Shown here: positions 1 to 5,529 of the stretch, one piece after another
Numbering within the stretch: position 1 is the first letter of the stretch
Layout: each line of letters starts with the position of its first letter
Origin: Actinomycetes bacterium
Lineage (GTDB): Bacteria > Actinomycetota > Actinomycetes > S36-B12 > GCA-2699445
Length of the DNA: 7,307 nt
Assembly (NCBI GenBank): GCA_022600255.1
Contig: JAHZKU010000019.1
Coordinates: forward strand, 1 to 7,307
Direction of reading: 5' to 3'
The notes under the pieces: generated by a model
The model's database searches: none
What the model saw: the letters and a program-made list of their open reading frames with translations, nothing else
What the model was told of the DNA's origin: nothing
Position numbers and translations under genes: made by a program

Positions 1-134
1 CCAACGCCTATGCCACGGCCACTCGCAACACGTTGCTAGTGGGCGGGGGCCTGATGGTCGTCGCCGCAGTTGTGGCCCGGCGCCTGCCTAAGACAGCAAC
101 AAAACCACAACAACCGGTCGCTACCAAGCCCTAG
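1..134 (+). CDS. C-terminal end of a membrane transporter, probably MFS (DHA2-like), partial
   Basis: Reading from base 3, an open frame of 43 codons ends at TAG (132-134); the start lies left of the window. The visible peptide has a short polar stretch with Arg (ATATRN), one hydrophobic helix of about 17 residues (LLVGGGLMVVAAVVA), a positive RRLPK stop-transfer and a hydrophilic Lys/Gln/Pro tail. A final helix preceded by a polar 'A-F/Y-x-x-x-x-R-x-(A/T)-L-L-V-G' stretch and followed by Arg-Arg-Leu-Pro is how 14-helix drug:proton antiporters of the MFS commonly end. The family call rests on this tail alone and is an inference; any polytopic membrane protein could end this way. It is convergent with the transglycosylase gene, 42 nt away. 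Confidence 0.55.
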   Translation, partial: NAYATATRNTLLVGGGLMVVAAVVARRLPKTATKPQQPVATKP

Positions 135-153
135 CCCAGACGCGGCCCAGCTG

Positions 154-174
154 CCGAGAAGCCGGTGCGCTCGG
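154..174. terminator. Weak inverted repeat between convergent genes
   Basis: CCGAG (154-158) and CTCGG (170-174) can pair across an 11-nt loop in the 42-nt gap between the transporter and transglycosylase stop codons. The stem is short and has no T-run on either side, so it is at best a weak bidirectional terminator. Confidence 0.2.
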
Positions 175-176
175 AC

Positions 177-776
177 TCAGTAGCCCTGGTTGTAGCCCCG
201 ATTCCAGGACCGGAACTTGCCCATCCCGTAGCGACTCTTGACGTAGTTCATCGCAGCCCACAGGTTTGTGTAGGGGACGGTCTGGTACCGGGTGTTGCGA
301 TGGCCCTTCTTGGCGTAGTAGCGGTACGTCGGTGCGATGACCTGCAGCAGGCCCTTTGACGGCGTGCCACGCCGCGCGTTGGAATCCCAATTATTGACCG
401 CGTTGGGGTTTCCGCTCGACTCTTGCTGAATCTGCGCCAGCACACCCTTGAGGTACTTGCGCTTGACGCCATGCTCAAACATCACGGCCTTGGCTAGATT
501 CGCCCACTGAATAACTTGGGCCGGAAACTTGCGTCCGCTGGGGTGACGCAGGCGCTTCCCGCGCCACTTCGAGGGTCCGGTCGCAACCGTGGCAACCTTG
601 ACCTTCTTGTTCTTTTTCTTTGCGGCTGGCACGACGCTCACCGTGCTCGCCGAGGCCTGCTGGACGGCCGTGATCGGCGCGGCGTTCGCGCCCGCAGCCG
701 GGGTCGCGGCAATCATGCCGAATGTGGCTAGCGCACTAGCGGCGAGAATGGCGGGTTTCTTAGCTCGGAGCTGCAT
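177..776 (-). CDS. Secreted lytic transglycosylase, SLT (goose-lysozyme-like) domain
   Basis: A 199-residue secreted enzyme expected to cleave the MurNAc-GlcNAc glycosidic bond of peptidoglycan, forming 1,6-anhydroMurNAc ends, outside the membrane. Residues 1-32 form a Sec-type signal peptide (MQLRAKK, hydrophobic core, cleavage likely near AGANA|AP). A Ser/Thr/Val linker with a Lys cluster (AAKKKNKKVK, 51-60) follows, then the SLT domain from about 85 to the end. The catalytic Glu is E119 in IQQESSGNP; the GLLQVIAPTY motif lies at 142-151 and the AAMNYVKSRYG helix at 174-184, in family order. The NNWDSNARRGTPSKG segment matches the form common in actinobacterial and phage tape-measure SLT domains. 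The frame stays open upstream to 899, but ATG at 776 is preferred because GGAAGGG (787-781) precedes it by 4 nt and the signal peptide begins there. It is divergent from the PAP2 gene. The exact substrate and any role in resuscitation or division are unknown. Confidence 0.9.
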   Translation of the reverse strand: MQLRAKKPAILAASALATFGMIAATPAAGANAAPITAVQQASASTVSVVPAAKKKNKKVKVATVATGPSKWRGKRLRHPSGRKFPAQVIQWANLAKAVMFEHGVKRKYLKGVLAQIQQESSGNPNAVNNWDSNARRGTPSKGLLQVIAPTYRYYAKKGHRNTRYQTVPYTNLWAAMNYVKSRYGMGKFRSWNRGYNQGY

Positions 777-780
777 GTAT

Positions 781-860
781 CCCTTCCACGTGTGAATCGC
801 TGCACACTTGGACTTCGTGACGAAATGCTGGGCTACTCTTGCCAAAGCGACCCAGCGATT
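781..860 (-). promoter_or_regulatory. Structured 5' leader of the transglycosylase gene
   Basis: On the minus strand, read toward the ATG, the leader shows three things. Hairpin 1 is GCTGGG (856-851) with CCCAGC (832-827). A short palindrome TTCGT-C-ACGAA spans 824-814. Hairpin 3 is GTGTG (807-803) with CACAC (794-790), ending 2 nt before the Shine-Dalgarno GGAAGGG. The 8-nt loop of hairpin 3, CAGCGATT (802-795), is perfectly complementary to AATCGCTG (860-853), which overlaps the left arm of hairpin 1, so the two pairings compete. I could not match this to the c-di-AMP (ydaO) riboswitch that often precedes actinobacterial wall hydrolases, nor to another known class. The transcription start is unknown, so it is uncertain that all of this is transcribed. 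Confidence 0.35.
791..806. promoter_or_regulatory. CRP/GlxR-like site, SLT-proximal
   Basis: TGTGA (791-795), six bases, GCACA (802-806): 9 of 10 conserved positions of the CRP-family operator TGTGA-N6-TCACA. It lies 15 bp upstream of the transglycosylase ATG, overlapping hairpin 3 of the leader. A protein bound here would more likely repress or block than activate. The dyad may instead act as RNA structure. Confidence 0.35.
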
Positions 861-875
861 GACTCCGGCTACTCT
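831..875. repeat. 9-bp direct repeat GGCTACTCT in the SLT upstream region
   Basis: GGCTACTCT occurs at 831-839 and 867-875, a spacing of 36 bp. On the SLT-coding strand it reads AGAGTAGCC twice, flanking the left arm of hairpin 1. It could be a paired recognition site for a regulator or chance; no known motif is recognised. Confidence 0.3.
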
Positions 876-925
876 GCGTGTATCCCGGGAACATCGCAAG
901 TAGATCTCAGTTATGTCGCATCATC

Positions 926-941
926 TGTGGAAAAGATCACA
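926..941. promoter_or_regulatory. CRP/GlxR-like site in the divergent SLT/PAP2 region
   Basis: TGTGG (926-930), AAAAGA, TCACA (937-941): 9 of 10 conserved positions of TGTGA-N6-TCACA, the operator of mycobacterial CRP (Rv3676) and corynebacterial GlxR. It is 41 bp from the PAP2 GTG start and about 150 bp from the transglycosylase start. Cell-wall hydrolase genes are known CRP/GlxR targets in actinobacteria (for example rpfA in M. tuberculosis), which makes the location plausible. A second near-match lies at 791-806. Confidence 0.45.
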
Positions 942-982
942 CTTTGGTCGCCGATATGTCCGTTATCCGGAAAGGATGCTTG

Positions 983-1696
983 GTGTCGGCAAGATCATCA
1001 CGCGAATGGCCCAATTCCTTCCTGCTGGCTTGCTTCGCCGCCTTTTTGGTAGGGGCATTGGTCCTGACTTGGGTCGCACTTGCAGTCGGTGACACGCCCC
1101 CGCAAGTCGACATCGCTGTGAACCAGTGGTTTGCTGACCAGCTCGCTAATCAAGAGTGGTTGGTCGGGTTGGCCGCCGCCGTAGGCACCGCTACTTCCCC
1201 GGTGTTCTCCACACTGTTCGCGTTGGTGGCAATCGCAGGCCTGATAATTGCTAAGTACTATCGACTGGCCGCGTTTGTTGCTGTCAGCGCCTTACTCGGG
1301 GTCATCATGGCGGGCGTGGTCAAGATGCTGGTGGGTCGTCCCCGCCCCCCAGGTGCGGCGGAGTACGTCACCGACCTAGACGCATCTTTTCCCTCTGGGC
1401 ACACAATGGCTGGTATCTACCTGTATGGCGCCGTGGCGATCGCCTTGTGGCTGGTTGCGAGGTCCAGCAACGTTCGAGTGTGGCGGGTGTTGGCTGTTGC
1501 GGTCGGTGCCCTTGGGCTGTTGCTAGGGCTGACGCGGCTCATGATCGGGGTGCATTGGCTCACCGACGTCCTAGCGGGCCTCGCTTTCGGCTTCGTAGCA
1601 CTGTTTCTGAGCCTGGCGGTGGTGCACCCAGAAAGAACCTCCCAGCGATCGCAGACCGTAGCACCGGCCGACCCAGCCGCATCTCGCTCGTCATAG
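983..1696 (+). CDS. PAP2-family membrane phosphatase
   Basis: A 237-residue integral membrane acid phosphatase (PAP2 superfamily). Such enzymes dephosphorylate undecaprenyl diphosphate, phosphatidic acid or phosphatidylglycerol phosphate at the outer membrane leaflet; the substrate cannot be told from sequence. All three signature motifs are present: K114-x6-R121-P122 (KMLVGRPRP), PSGH at 137-140 with catalytic H140, and R185-x5-H191-x3-D195 (TRLMIGVHWLTD). Six hydrophobic helices lie at about 12-36, 60-90, 94-112, 141-158, 166-184 and 196-214. The frame opens earlier (GTG at 878, ATG at 956), but GTG at 983 has the only strong Shine-Dalgarno, GGAAAGGA (969-976), 6 nt away, and starts just before the first helix. 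TTG at 980 is a less likely alternative. The AlkD-like gene follows after 9 nt in the same frame, so they are probably co-transcribed. Confidence 0.9.
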   Translation: MSARSSREWPNSFLLACFAAFLVGALVLTWVALAVGDTPPQVDIAVNQWFADQLANQEWLVGLAAAVGTATSPVFSTLFALVAIAGLIIAKYYRLAAFVAVSALLGVIMAGVVKMLVGRPRPPGAAEYVTDLDASFPSGHTMAGIYLYGAVAIALWLVARSSNVRVWRVLAVAVGALGLLLGLTRLMIGVHWLTDVLAGLAFGFVALFLSLAVVHPERTSQRSQTVAPADPAASRSS

Positions 1697-1705
1697 CATC
1701 TAGGA

Positions 1706-2467
1706 ATGGTAGACGCGACCGACCAACCCCCAGTGGCGGCCGATGCGCAGGTGCAAGCAATCCAGGCTGAGCTTGCTGACCTCGGCACCGCCGAACGCGC
1801 CACCAACGAGAAGCGCTATCTGAGAAGCAACCTGTACCACTACGGCGTCACAGTGCCGCAGTTGCGAAAAATCTCCAAGCGCATCGCCCGCGGCTGTGGC
1901 GATCACGATGAGCTGATGGCGAGCGTGTCCACCCTCTGGGCGGTGCCAACGCATGAAACCAGATTCCTAGCGGCCGCCCTGCTAGGAGATCGCAAGCAAC
2001 TCCTGAACGTTTCTGACTACCCGCAACTGGAAGAAATGCTGCGCGGAGCCAATACCTGGGCACTGGTGGATACCATCGTGCCGCACCCAGTTGGCACCCT
2101 CAGCACGCAAGCCCCAACAGAGTCCACTCCGGTTCTGGACAGCTGGTCAACCGACTCCAATTTCTGGCTGCGCCGATCGGCCCTCCTAGCACATCTCGTA
2201 CCCCTCACCGCCGGCCAAGGTGACTGGGCCCGGTTCACGCGATACGCCGACCTGATGCTGCCTGAGACGGAGTTCTTTGTGCGCAAGGCCATCGGCTGGG
2301 TGTTGCGTGACACGTCGCGGAAGCGACCAGAACTGGTCCGAGATTGGGTGGCTCCTAGAACCCAGCTGATGTCCGGTGTCACGATCCGAGAGGCCGTCCG
2401 GCGGCTCCCCGAAGGTGAGCAGCAAGAACTCATGCAGGCCTATCGCGAGCATCGACCCGCGCGCTGA
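1706..2467 (+). CDS. AlkD-like DNA alkylation repair protein (HEAT-like repeat glycosylase)
   Basis: A 253-residue protein of the DNA alkylation repair family (PF08713 type), whose best-known member, Bacillus cereus AlkD, excises 3-methyladenine and 7-methylguanine from DNA in the cytoplasm. Family landmarks appear in order: YGVTVPQLRKI (46-56), the catalytic region NTWALVDTIV with W118 and D122 in AlkD spacing (W-x3-D), DSNFWLRRSALL (150-161) with the DNA-contacting Arg, and FFVRKAIGWVLRD (190-202) with W198. Length is normal for the family. ATG at 1706 is the first start after the PAP2 stop (1694-1696, same frame). The only purine-rich sequence, TAGGA, abuts the ATG with no spacer, so translation may depend on ribosomes arriving from PAP2. 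GTG at 1733 is a weaker alternative with no ribosome binding site. Confidence 0.87.
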   Translation: MVDATDQPPVAADAQVQAIQAELADLGTAERATNEKRYLRSNLYHYGVTVPQLRKISKRIARGCGDHDELMASVSTLWAVPTHETRFLAAALLGDRKQLLNVSDYPQLEEMLRGANTWALVDTIVPHPVGTLSTQAPTESTPVLDSWSTDSNFWLRRSALLAHLVPLTAGQGDWARFTRYADLMLPETEFFVRKAIGWVLRDTSRKRPELVRDWVAPRTQLMSGVTIREAVRRLPEGEQQELMQAYREHRPAR

Positions 2468-2526
2468 CCAGCCCAACCAGTCCAGAGACTTCCGCCAATA
2501 GGAACACCATCAGCAGATGCACGGTC

Positions 2527-2536
2527 AAGGCGCCTT
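2527..2536. other. Perfect 10-bp palindrome between convergent genes
   Basis: AAGGCGCCTT lies in the 102-nt gap (2468-2569) between the AlkD-like and SRPBCC genes, whose stops face each other. It has no loop, so it is not a classical terminator hairpin. No other signal and no small gene was seen in this gap. Confidence 0.2.
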
Positions 2537-2569
2537 AATCACTGATAGCGCTGACGCTCGGAACCACCA

Positions 2570-3034
2570 CTATGGCGACCCCGCCTCGGCGACCCGTTTG
2601 AGTCGGGACAGGGTAATCCGGGCATTCTTGCGATTGTGGATGGCGCGATTCCCCGGAATCACCAGTTGTCCACCGAGTCGCACCAACGGGCCCAATACGC
2701 CATCACGACGATCGACCCAGGTCTCCGACACCACCGTGCCGCCGTCGCGGGCAAGAAACACATAAGTCCAGCGGGAAATACCCTGAAACCCGAAGTCCAC
2801 ATCGAACTCAAAGATTCGGCCCCGATCCGCGCGCAACACGGTGCACTGTGTGTACCACCGAATCAGCCCACGCCGGTTGGTGCCAACGAACGTATCGCCG
2901 ACCTGCAGATCTCGGCTAGCCCCAATCGCACCCGTGGCTTCCGGCGACCACTGGCCCATCTGGCTCACATCTGCAACTAGGTCATATAGCACTTCTGGTG
3001 AGGCTTGGATTTGCTCAGACTCAGTAACCCGCAC
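2570..3034 (-). CDS. SRPBCC (START/polyketide cyclase-like) family protein
   Basis: A 154-residue cytoplasmic protein of the SRPBCC helix-grip fold, which encloses a hydrophobic ligand cavity. Ligand and reaction are unknown; many actinobacterial members are uncharacterised. The N-terminal motif VTESEQIQASPEVLYDLVAD, followed by VSQMGQWSPE, is the classic strand-helix opening of the family. A central W/F-rich sheet (FEFDVDFGFQGISRWTYVF) and a basic amphipathic C-terminal helix (NRKNARITLSRLKRVAE) complete the fold. The frame is open to a TTG at 3127, but those extra 31 residues have no family character. GTG at 3034 starts exactly at the domain and is preceded by a modest TGGA. The CAP gene lies upstream on the same strand, 199 nt away, so co-transcription is possible but not shown. 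Confidence 0.8.
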   Translation of the reverse strand: MRVTESEQIQASPEVLYDLVADVSQMGQWSPEATGAIGASRDLQVGDTFVGTNRRGLIRWYTQCTVLRADRGRIFEFDVDFGFQGISRWTYVFLARDGGTVVSETWVDRRDGVLGPLVRLGGQLVIPGNRAIHNRKNARITLSRLKRVAEAGSP

Positions 3035-3070
3035 CTGTCCAGACTGCCAGAATCTCGCGGAGGATGTTGC

Positions 3071-3088
3071 CTGACCAGGCGCGGTCAG
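3071..3088. other. Inverted repeat upstream of the SRPBCC gene
   Basis: CTGACC (3071-3076) and GGTCAG (3083-3088) pair perfectly around a 6-nt centre, 36-54 bp upstream of the SRPBCC GTG. It has no T-run, so it is more likely an operator-like dyad than a terminator. The remainder of the gap 3035-3233 holds no gene I can support. Confidence 0.25.
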
Positions 3089-3123
3089 CCCTTCACCGCG
3101 TAGGTCCCCGGTTGCGCATCGAC

Positions 3124-3137
3124 ACAAGTGACAAGTG
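3124..3137. repeat. Tandem 7-bp repeat ACAAGTG x2
   Basis: ACAAGTG occurs twice head-to-tail (3124-3130 and 3131-3137), about 90 bp upstream of the SRPBCC start. It could be a regulator-binding repeat; no known motif is recognised. Confidence 0.3.
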
Positions 3138-3233
3138 GTCCGGCGAGACCAACGCGGATACGGCTGGTGCTGGCAGCGCTAACCGACGTCTTCTACCTTC
3201 AGAGGAGTTGTCACTGAGATCGGCGCGCGCTAT

Positions 3234-4145
3234 TCACCGACCGACAACCATGACCCAGTAGTGGCCCCAGCGAGAACTGCGGACGTAGTCGTGCCCCACG
3301 CCGATCTTGTTGTAGCGACGAGACATGAGATTGCGGCAATGTGCGGGGCTATTCACCCAAGCCCGCACGGTCGCCTTAACCGTCGCTCGGCCAGCGGCGA
3401 TATTCTCGGCCAGCGCACCACGAAAGCCCATCCGAGCTGCGCGGCTCCACGGCGTCGTACCGCCGCCGTGAGAGAAGAAGTTGCGCTTGCCCATGTCAGT
3501 GGCGTGCTTCTGCGCGGCCCGAATCAGCGCCCTTTTCGGTTGCAGTGGCTTCGCGGCCCGATAGCGGGTTCCACCACAGGTGGTCCCAGTCGCGCGCACG
3601 GCGTTGATCTTCGTGATCAGTTGAGCCTGTTTCGCACGACCCAGCTTTCCTAGCCCCACCAGACTCAGTGGCTGGCTGCGCGCACTGGCTGATTGCCCAG
3701 TGGCTCGCACTTTAACCCGGTAATGCACGGGTTTGTGCCGGGTGCGGAGTTGGACTCGGTAGTGGCCGGTGGAGCTGGTCCGACCGGTGGCGCGGGTGCG
3801 CCACTCCCCCCGTTCCTTACGCTGCACAACAACGATGCGACCCGCCCCACGGCCTGTAGACGTGGAGACCTTAACGTTGCGTTTCAGTTTGCCGCGATTG
3901 GAAACAACGAGGCTGCCGGTGGGCCAACCTCGAATGTTGGTCTTGGCGAGCTTGCTGCGGGCAGACTGCTGCGCACCGAAGCCGCCTACCCGCGTACTAC
4001 CGCTCGACGCCGCGAATCCGAGTTTCCCGTGCTGGATCGGCATCGCTGCGAGCAGCAACGAGCTCGTCGCGGCGCCGAGTGCTGGTGAAGTCTGCGGAAG
4101 TAACAGCGCTAGGCCAGCGGAAACCGTCACTGCCACGCCGAACAC
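3234..4145 (-). CDS. Secreted CAP-domain (SCP/PR-1-like, YkwD-type) protein with N-terminal Ig-like region
   Basis: A 303-residue probable secreted or surface protein. A hydrophobic N-terminus ending near PALGAA (about residue 25) looks like a signal peptide or anchor. A Ser/Gly/Arg-rich linker (to about 80) is followed by a small beta-sandwich-like region (about 86-152: RIVVVQRKERGEWRT, TSSTGHYRVQL, VHYRVKVRA), the repeat style of actinobacterial surface Ig-like domains. The CAP domain (about 172-303) has the conserved FFSH (H226), LAENIAAG (E247), AWVNSPAHC (H269) and a YWVMVVG end; C190 and C270 could form a disulfide. Bacterial CAP proteins are widespread, but their activity is mostly unknown. 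GTG at 4145 is chosen because GGAGG (4156-4152) sits 6 nt before it. TTG at 4160 would add MWRWF, giving the signal peptide the Arg it otherwise lacks, but has no ribosome binding site. The protein is strikingly Arg/Lys-rich. Confidence 0.88.
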   Translation of the reverse strand: MFGVAVTVSAGLALLLPQTSPALGAATSSLLLAAMPIQHGKLGFAASSGSTRVGGFGAQQSARSKLAKTNIRGWPTGSLVVSNRGKLKRNVKVSTSTGRGAGRIVVVQRKERGEWRTRATGRTSSTGHYRVQLRTRHKPVHYRVKVRATGQSASARSQPLSLVGLGKLGRAKQAQLITKINAVRATGTTCGGTRYRAAKPLQPKRALIRAAQKHATDMGKRNFFSHGGGTTPWSRAARMGFRGALAENIAAGRATVKATVRAWVNSPAHCRNLMSRRYNKIGVGHDYVRSSRWGHYWVMVVGR

Positions 4146-4584
4146 AAACCACCTCCACAATTGCGCCCCGAAGTCATCAGAATGATTTCAACCGAGATAC
4201 GGTGTCCAGCGAGGTTTGCCGAAGGCCCCCGTCACCGGACGCATCGCGTCGCGCAACTAGGGCAAAGCAGACATCAAGGATCAACGGCACCGATTGGCCA
4301 ACCTGAGCCCGCTACCGGGGCGTTGCCCAGGCAATCCAGAGTTGTCCGCCGTTTTCCGTTGGACGCAGGCACCTCACGGCTGCGCTGGTCATAGAGCAGC
4401 TGCTTGATCGCTGGCCGGTCCTCAGGCCCGTTGGTGAGCGTTGCGAACCGGTGTGGGTCCAGGTTTCTGTTGGCGACGTGATCCTGGGAAGCGGACCTGC
4501 TTCTGCCGCTCGGCCGGTCGTGCTGACCCACATCCGTGAACTCTCTGGGTTTGAATCCCCCGTCACAGACGCTTGCGAGCTCGC
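4146..4584. other. 439-nt intergenic region without a supported gene
   Basis: The region lies between the CAP start and the HAD stop. It holds the CAP promoter, which I could not pin to -35/-10 boxes, and the interrupted palindrome GACGC-ATC-GCGTC (4238-4250), about 93 bp upstream of the CAP start. A possible fold pairs GGTCC with GGACC around AGG/CCT near 4456-4496. GCGAGCTCGC (4575-4584) is a perfect palindrome touching the HAD stop codon. A minus-strand frame from GTG 4531 to TGA 4274 could encode 85 residues (for example DRPAIKQLLYDQRSREV) but matches no family I know. A tRNA-like string, GGTTTGAATCCC near 4548, has no cloverleaf around it. Confidence 0.5.
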
Positions 4585-5367
4585 CTAGAGGGGCAGCTTG
4601 CCCAACACCGTGCGAACGGCCTGCAGCGGCATGTCGCGGCGCCGGATCGCGCGCCATTCACTGATCTCCACAATTGGCCAACCTCGCTGTGCAGCCAGCA
4701 TCTTGAGTTCGCGGTCGGGGTTGATGACGCCGGGATGGCCGACAATCTCCAACATGGGCAGGTCTGAGATCGAGTCGGAGTAGGCCGAGCAGTCTCGCAG
4801 ATCCCAACCGTTCTCTTGGGCCATCGCCGCGATAATGACGGCTTTGCCCTGCTCATAGCAGAACGGACCATCCAATTTTCCGGTGTAGACGCCGTCTTGG
4901 CGTGCAGCGGTGGTTCCGATACCAAACTCCAGATCCAGTTCGCGCGCCAGCCTAGAGACGATCTCGGTTGGCGATGCGGAGATGATGACACGGGCGTCGC
5001 CTTGGGCCTTGTGCTCGGCGAGCAGCGCCGCCGACGCAGGCTGCACTGCATCCACAAGCTGATCGATGAAACCCTCGCCCATCGCTTCGAGTTCAGTAGC
5101 CTTGCGCCCTTTCACCGCCTGCAGGATCCGGTCGCGGACCTCGACCGAACGCTCGTCCGTCGCGCCTTTGAGCAGGAAGGACACACCGTTTTTTAAGTCA
5201 TGGAGTAACTCGGTCTTGGAAACGAAGCCAGCACGAAAAGCCGCCTTCGCCAACGGGATGTTGGCCGAGCCCTTAATCAACGTGCCGTCTAGATCAAAGA
5301 AGGCGGCAGCGTGGCCGGGAGTTTGTGTTGTTGGCATCGTTTCTGGAAGTGCTGTGACGGTGGACAT
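4585..5367 (-). CDS. HAD superfamily subfamily IB phosphatase (SerB-like fold)
   Basis: A 260-residue cytoplasmic phosphatase of HAD subfamily IB, acting through an aspartyl-phosphate intermediate with Mg2+. All four motifs are present: FFDLDGTL with nucleophile D25 and acid/base D27; IISASP (128-133, Ser of motif II); K175 in YEQGKAV; and YSDSISDLPML with D198 and D202. The VINPDRELKMLAAQRGWPI segment after motif IV is typical of the IB branch. A helical cap lies between D27 and about 115. Members act on phosphoserine, lysophosphatidate-type or other small phosphate esters, so the substrate is not predictable here; a serB assignment would be overreach. ATG at 5367 has AGAGGA seven nt upstream; the first 18 residues are a polar Thr/Pro tail before the fold. 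It is divergent from the PucR-type regulator and 439 nt upstream of CAP. Confidence 0.88.
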   Translation of the reverse strand: MSTVTALPETMPTTQTPGHAAAFFDLDGTLIKGSANIPLAKAAFRAGFVSKTELLHDLKNGVSFLLKGATDERSVEVRDRILQAVKGRKATELEAMGEGFIDQLVDAVQPASAALLAEHKAQGDARVIISASPTEIVSRLARELDLEFGIGTTAARQDGVYTGKLDGPFCYEQGKAVIIAAMAQENGWDLRDCSAYSDSISDLPMLEIVGHPGVINPDRELKMLAAQRGWPIVEISEWRAIRRRDMPLQAVRTVLGKLPL

Positions 5368-5499
5368 GGTCGATTCCTCTCATCGCTGGCCCGGCTGCGC
5401 TAACCTCAACGGCCGAACCCCTATTCATGGTTTCACCACAATCAGCCGGGACACTCCAGTCTGATATGGCAATCAAGTAACCGGTGGATTATCATGAAG

Positions 5500-5519
5500 T
5501 GACAAACTGCGAACTGTCA
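5500..5519. promoter_or_regulatory. Dyad TGACA-N10-TGTCA before the PucR-type gene
   Basis: TGACA (5500-5504) and TGTCA (5515-5519) form a 20-bp interrupted palindrome, 70 bp upstream of the regulator start. The centre also has AACTG twice (5505-5509, 5512-5516). The spacing of one helical turn between arms and the position between divergent genes fit an operator, possibly for autoregulation. The protein that binds is unknown. Confidence 0.35.
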
Positions 5520-5529
5520 TCAGGAATGG

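Noticed and set aside
777..899. N-terminal extension of the transglycosylase frame up to 899
   Set aside because: The added 41 residues have no family character, and the signal peptide plus GGAAGGG ribosome site place the start at 776.
878..982. Longer PAP2 starting at GTG 878 or ATG 956
   Set aside because: Neither has a Shine-Dalgarno, and the extension is Cys/His-containing polar sequence unlike the family; GTG 983 has a strong site at the right spacing.
777..982. c-di-AMP (ydaO) riboswitch upstream of the transglycosylase gene
   Set aside because: The conserved core strings of that class (GGGTGAATC-like segment, the CCGACAGCT-ACCTCG-AGGCG-like end) are not present on the minus strand.
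2636..2980. Open frame of 114 codons on the plus strand
   Set aside because: It is antisense to the SRPBCC gene and lacks any domain character.
3261..3653. Open frame of 130 codons on the plus strand
   Set aside because: It is antisense to the CAP domain, whose motifs are clear; its product has no recognisable features.
4536..4572. tRNA-like T-arm string (GGTTTGAATCCC) hinting at a tRNA or attachment site
   Set aside because: The putative T-stem pairs at only three positions, no matching acceptor stem, D-arm or anticodon arm lies upstream on either strand, and no integrase is nearby.
5428..5438. TGGT-TTC-ACCA palindrome between HAD and PucR genes
   Set aside because: Four-base arms with a three-base centre are expected by chance in a region of this size.
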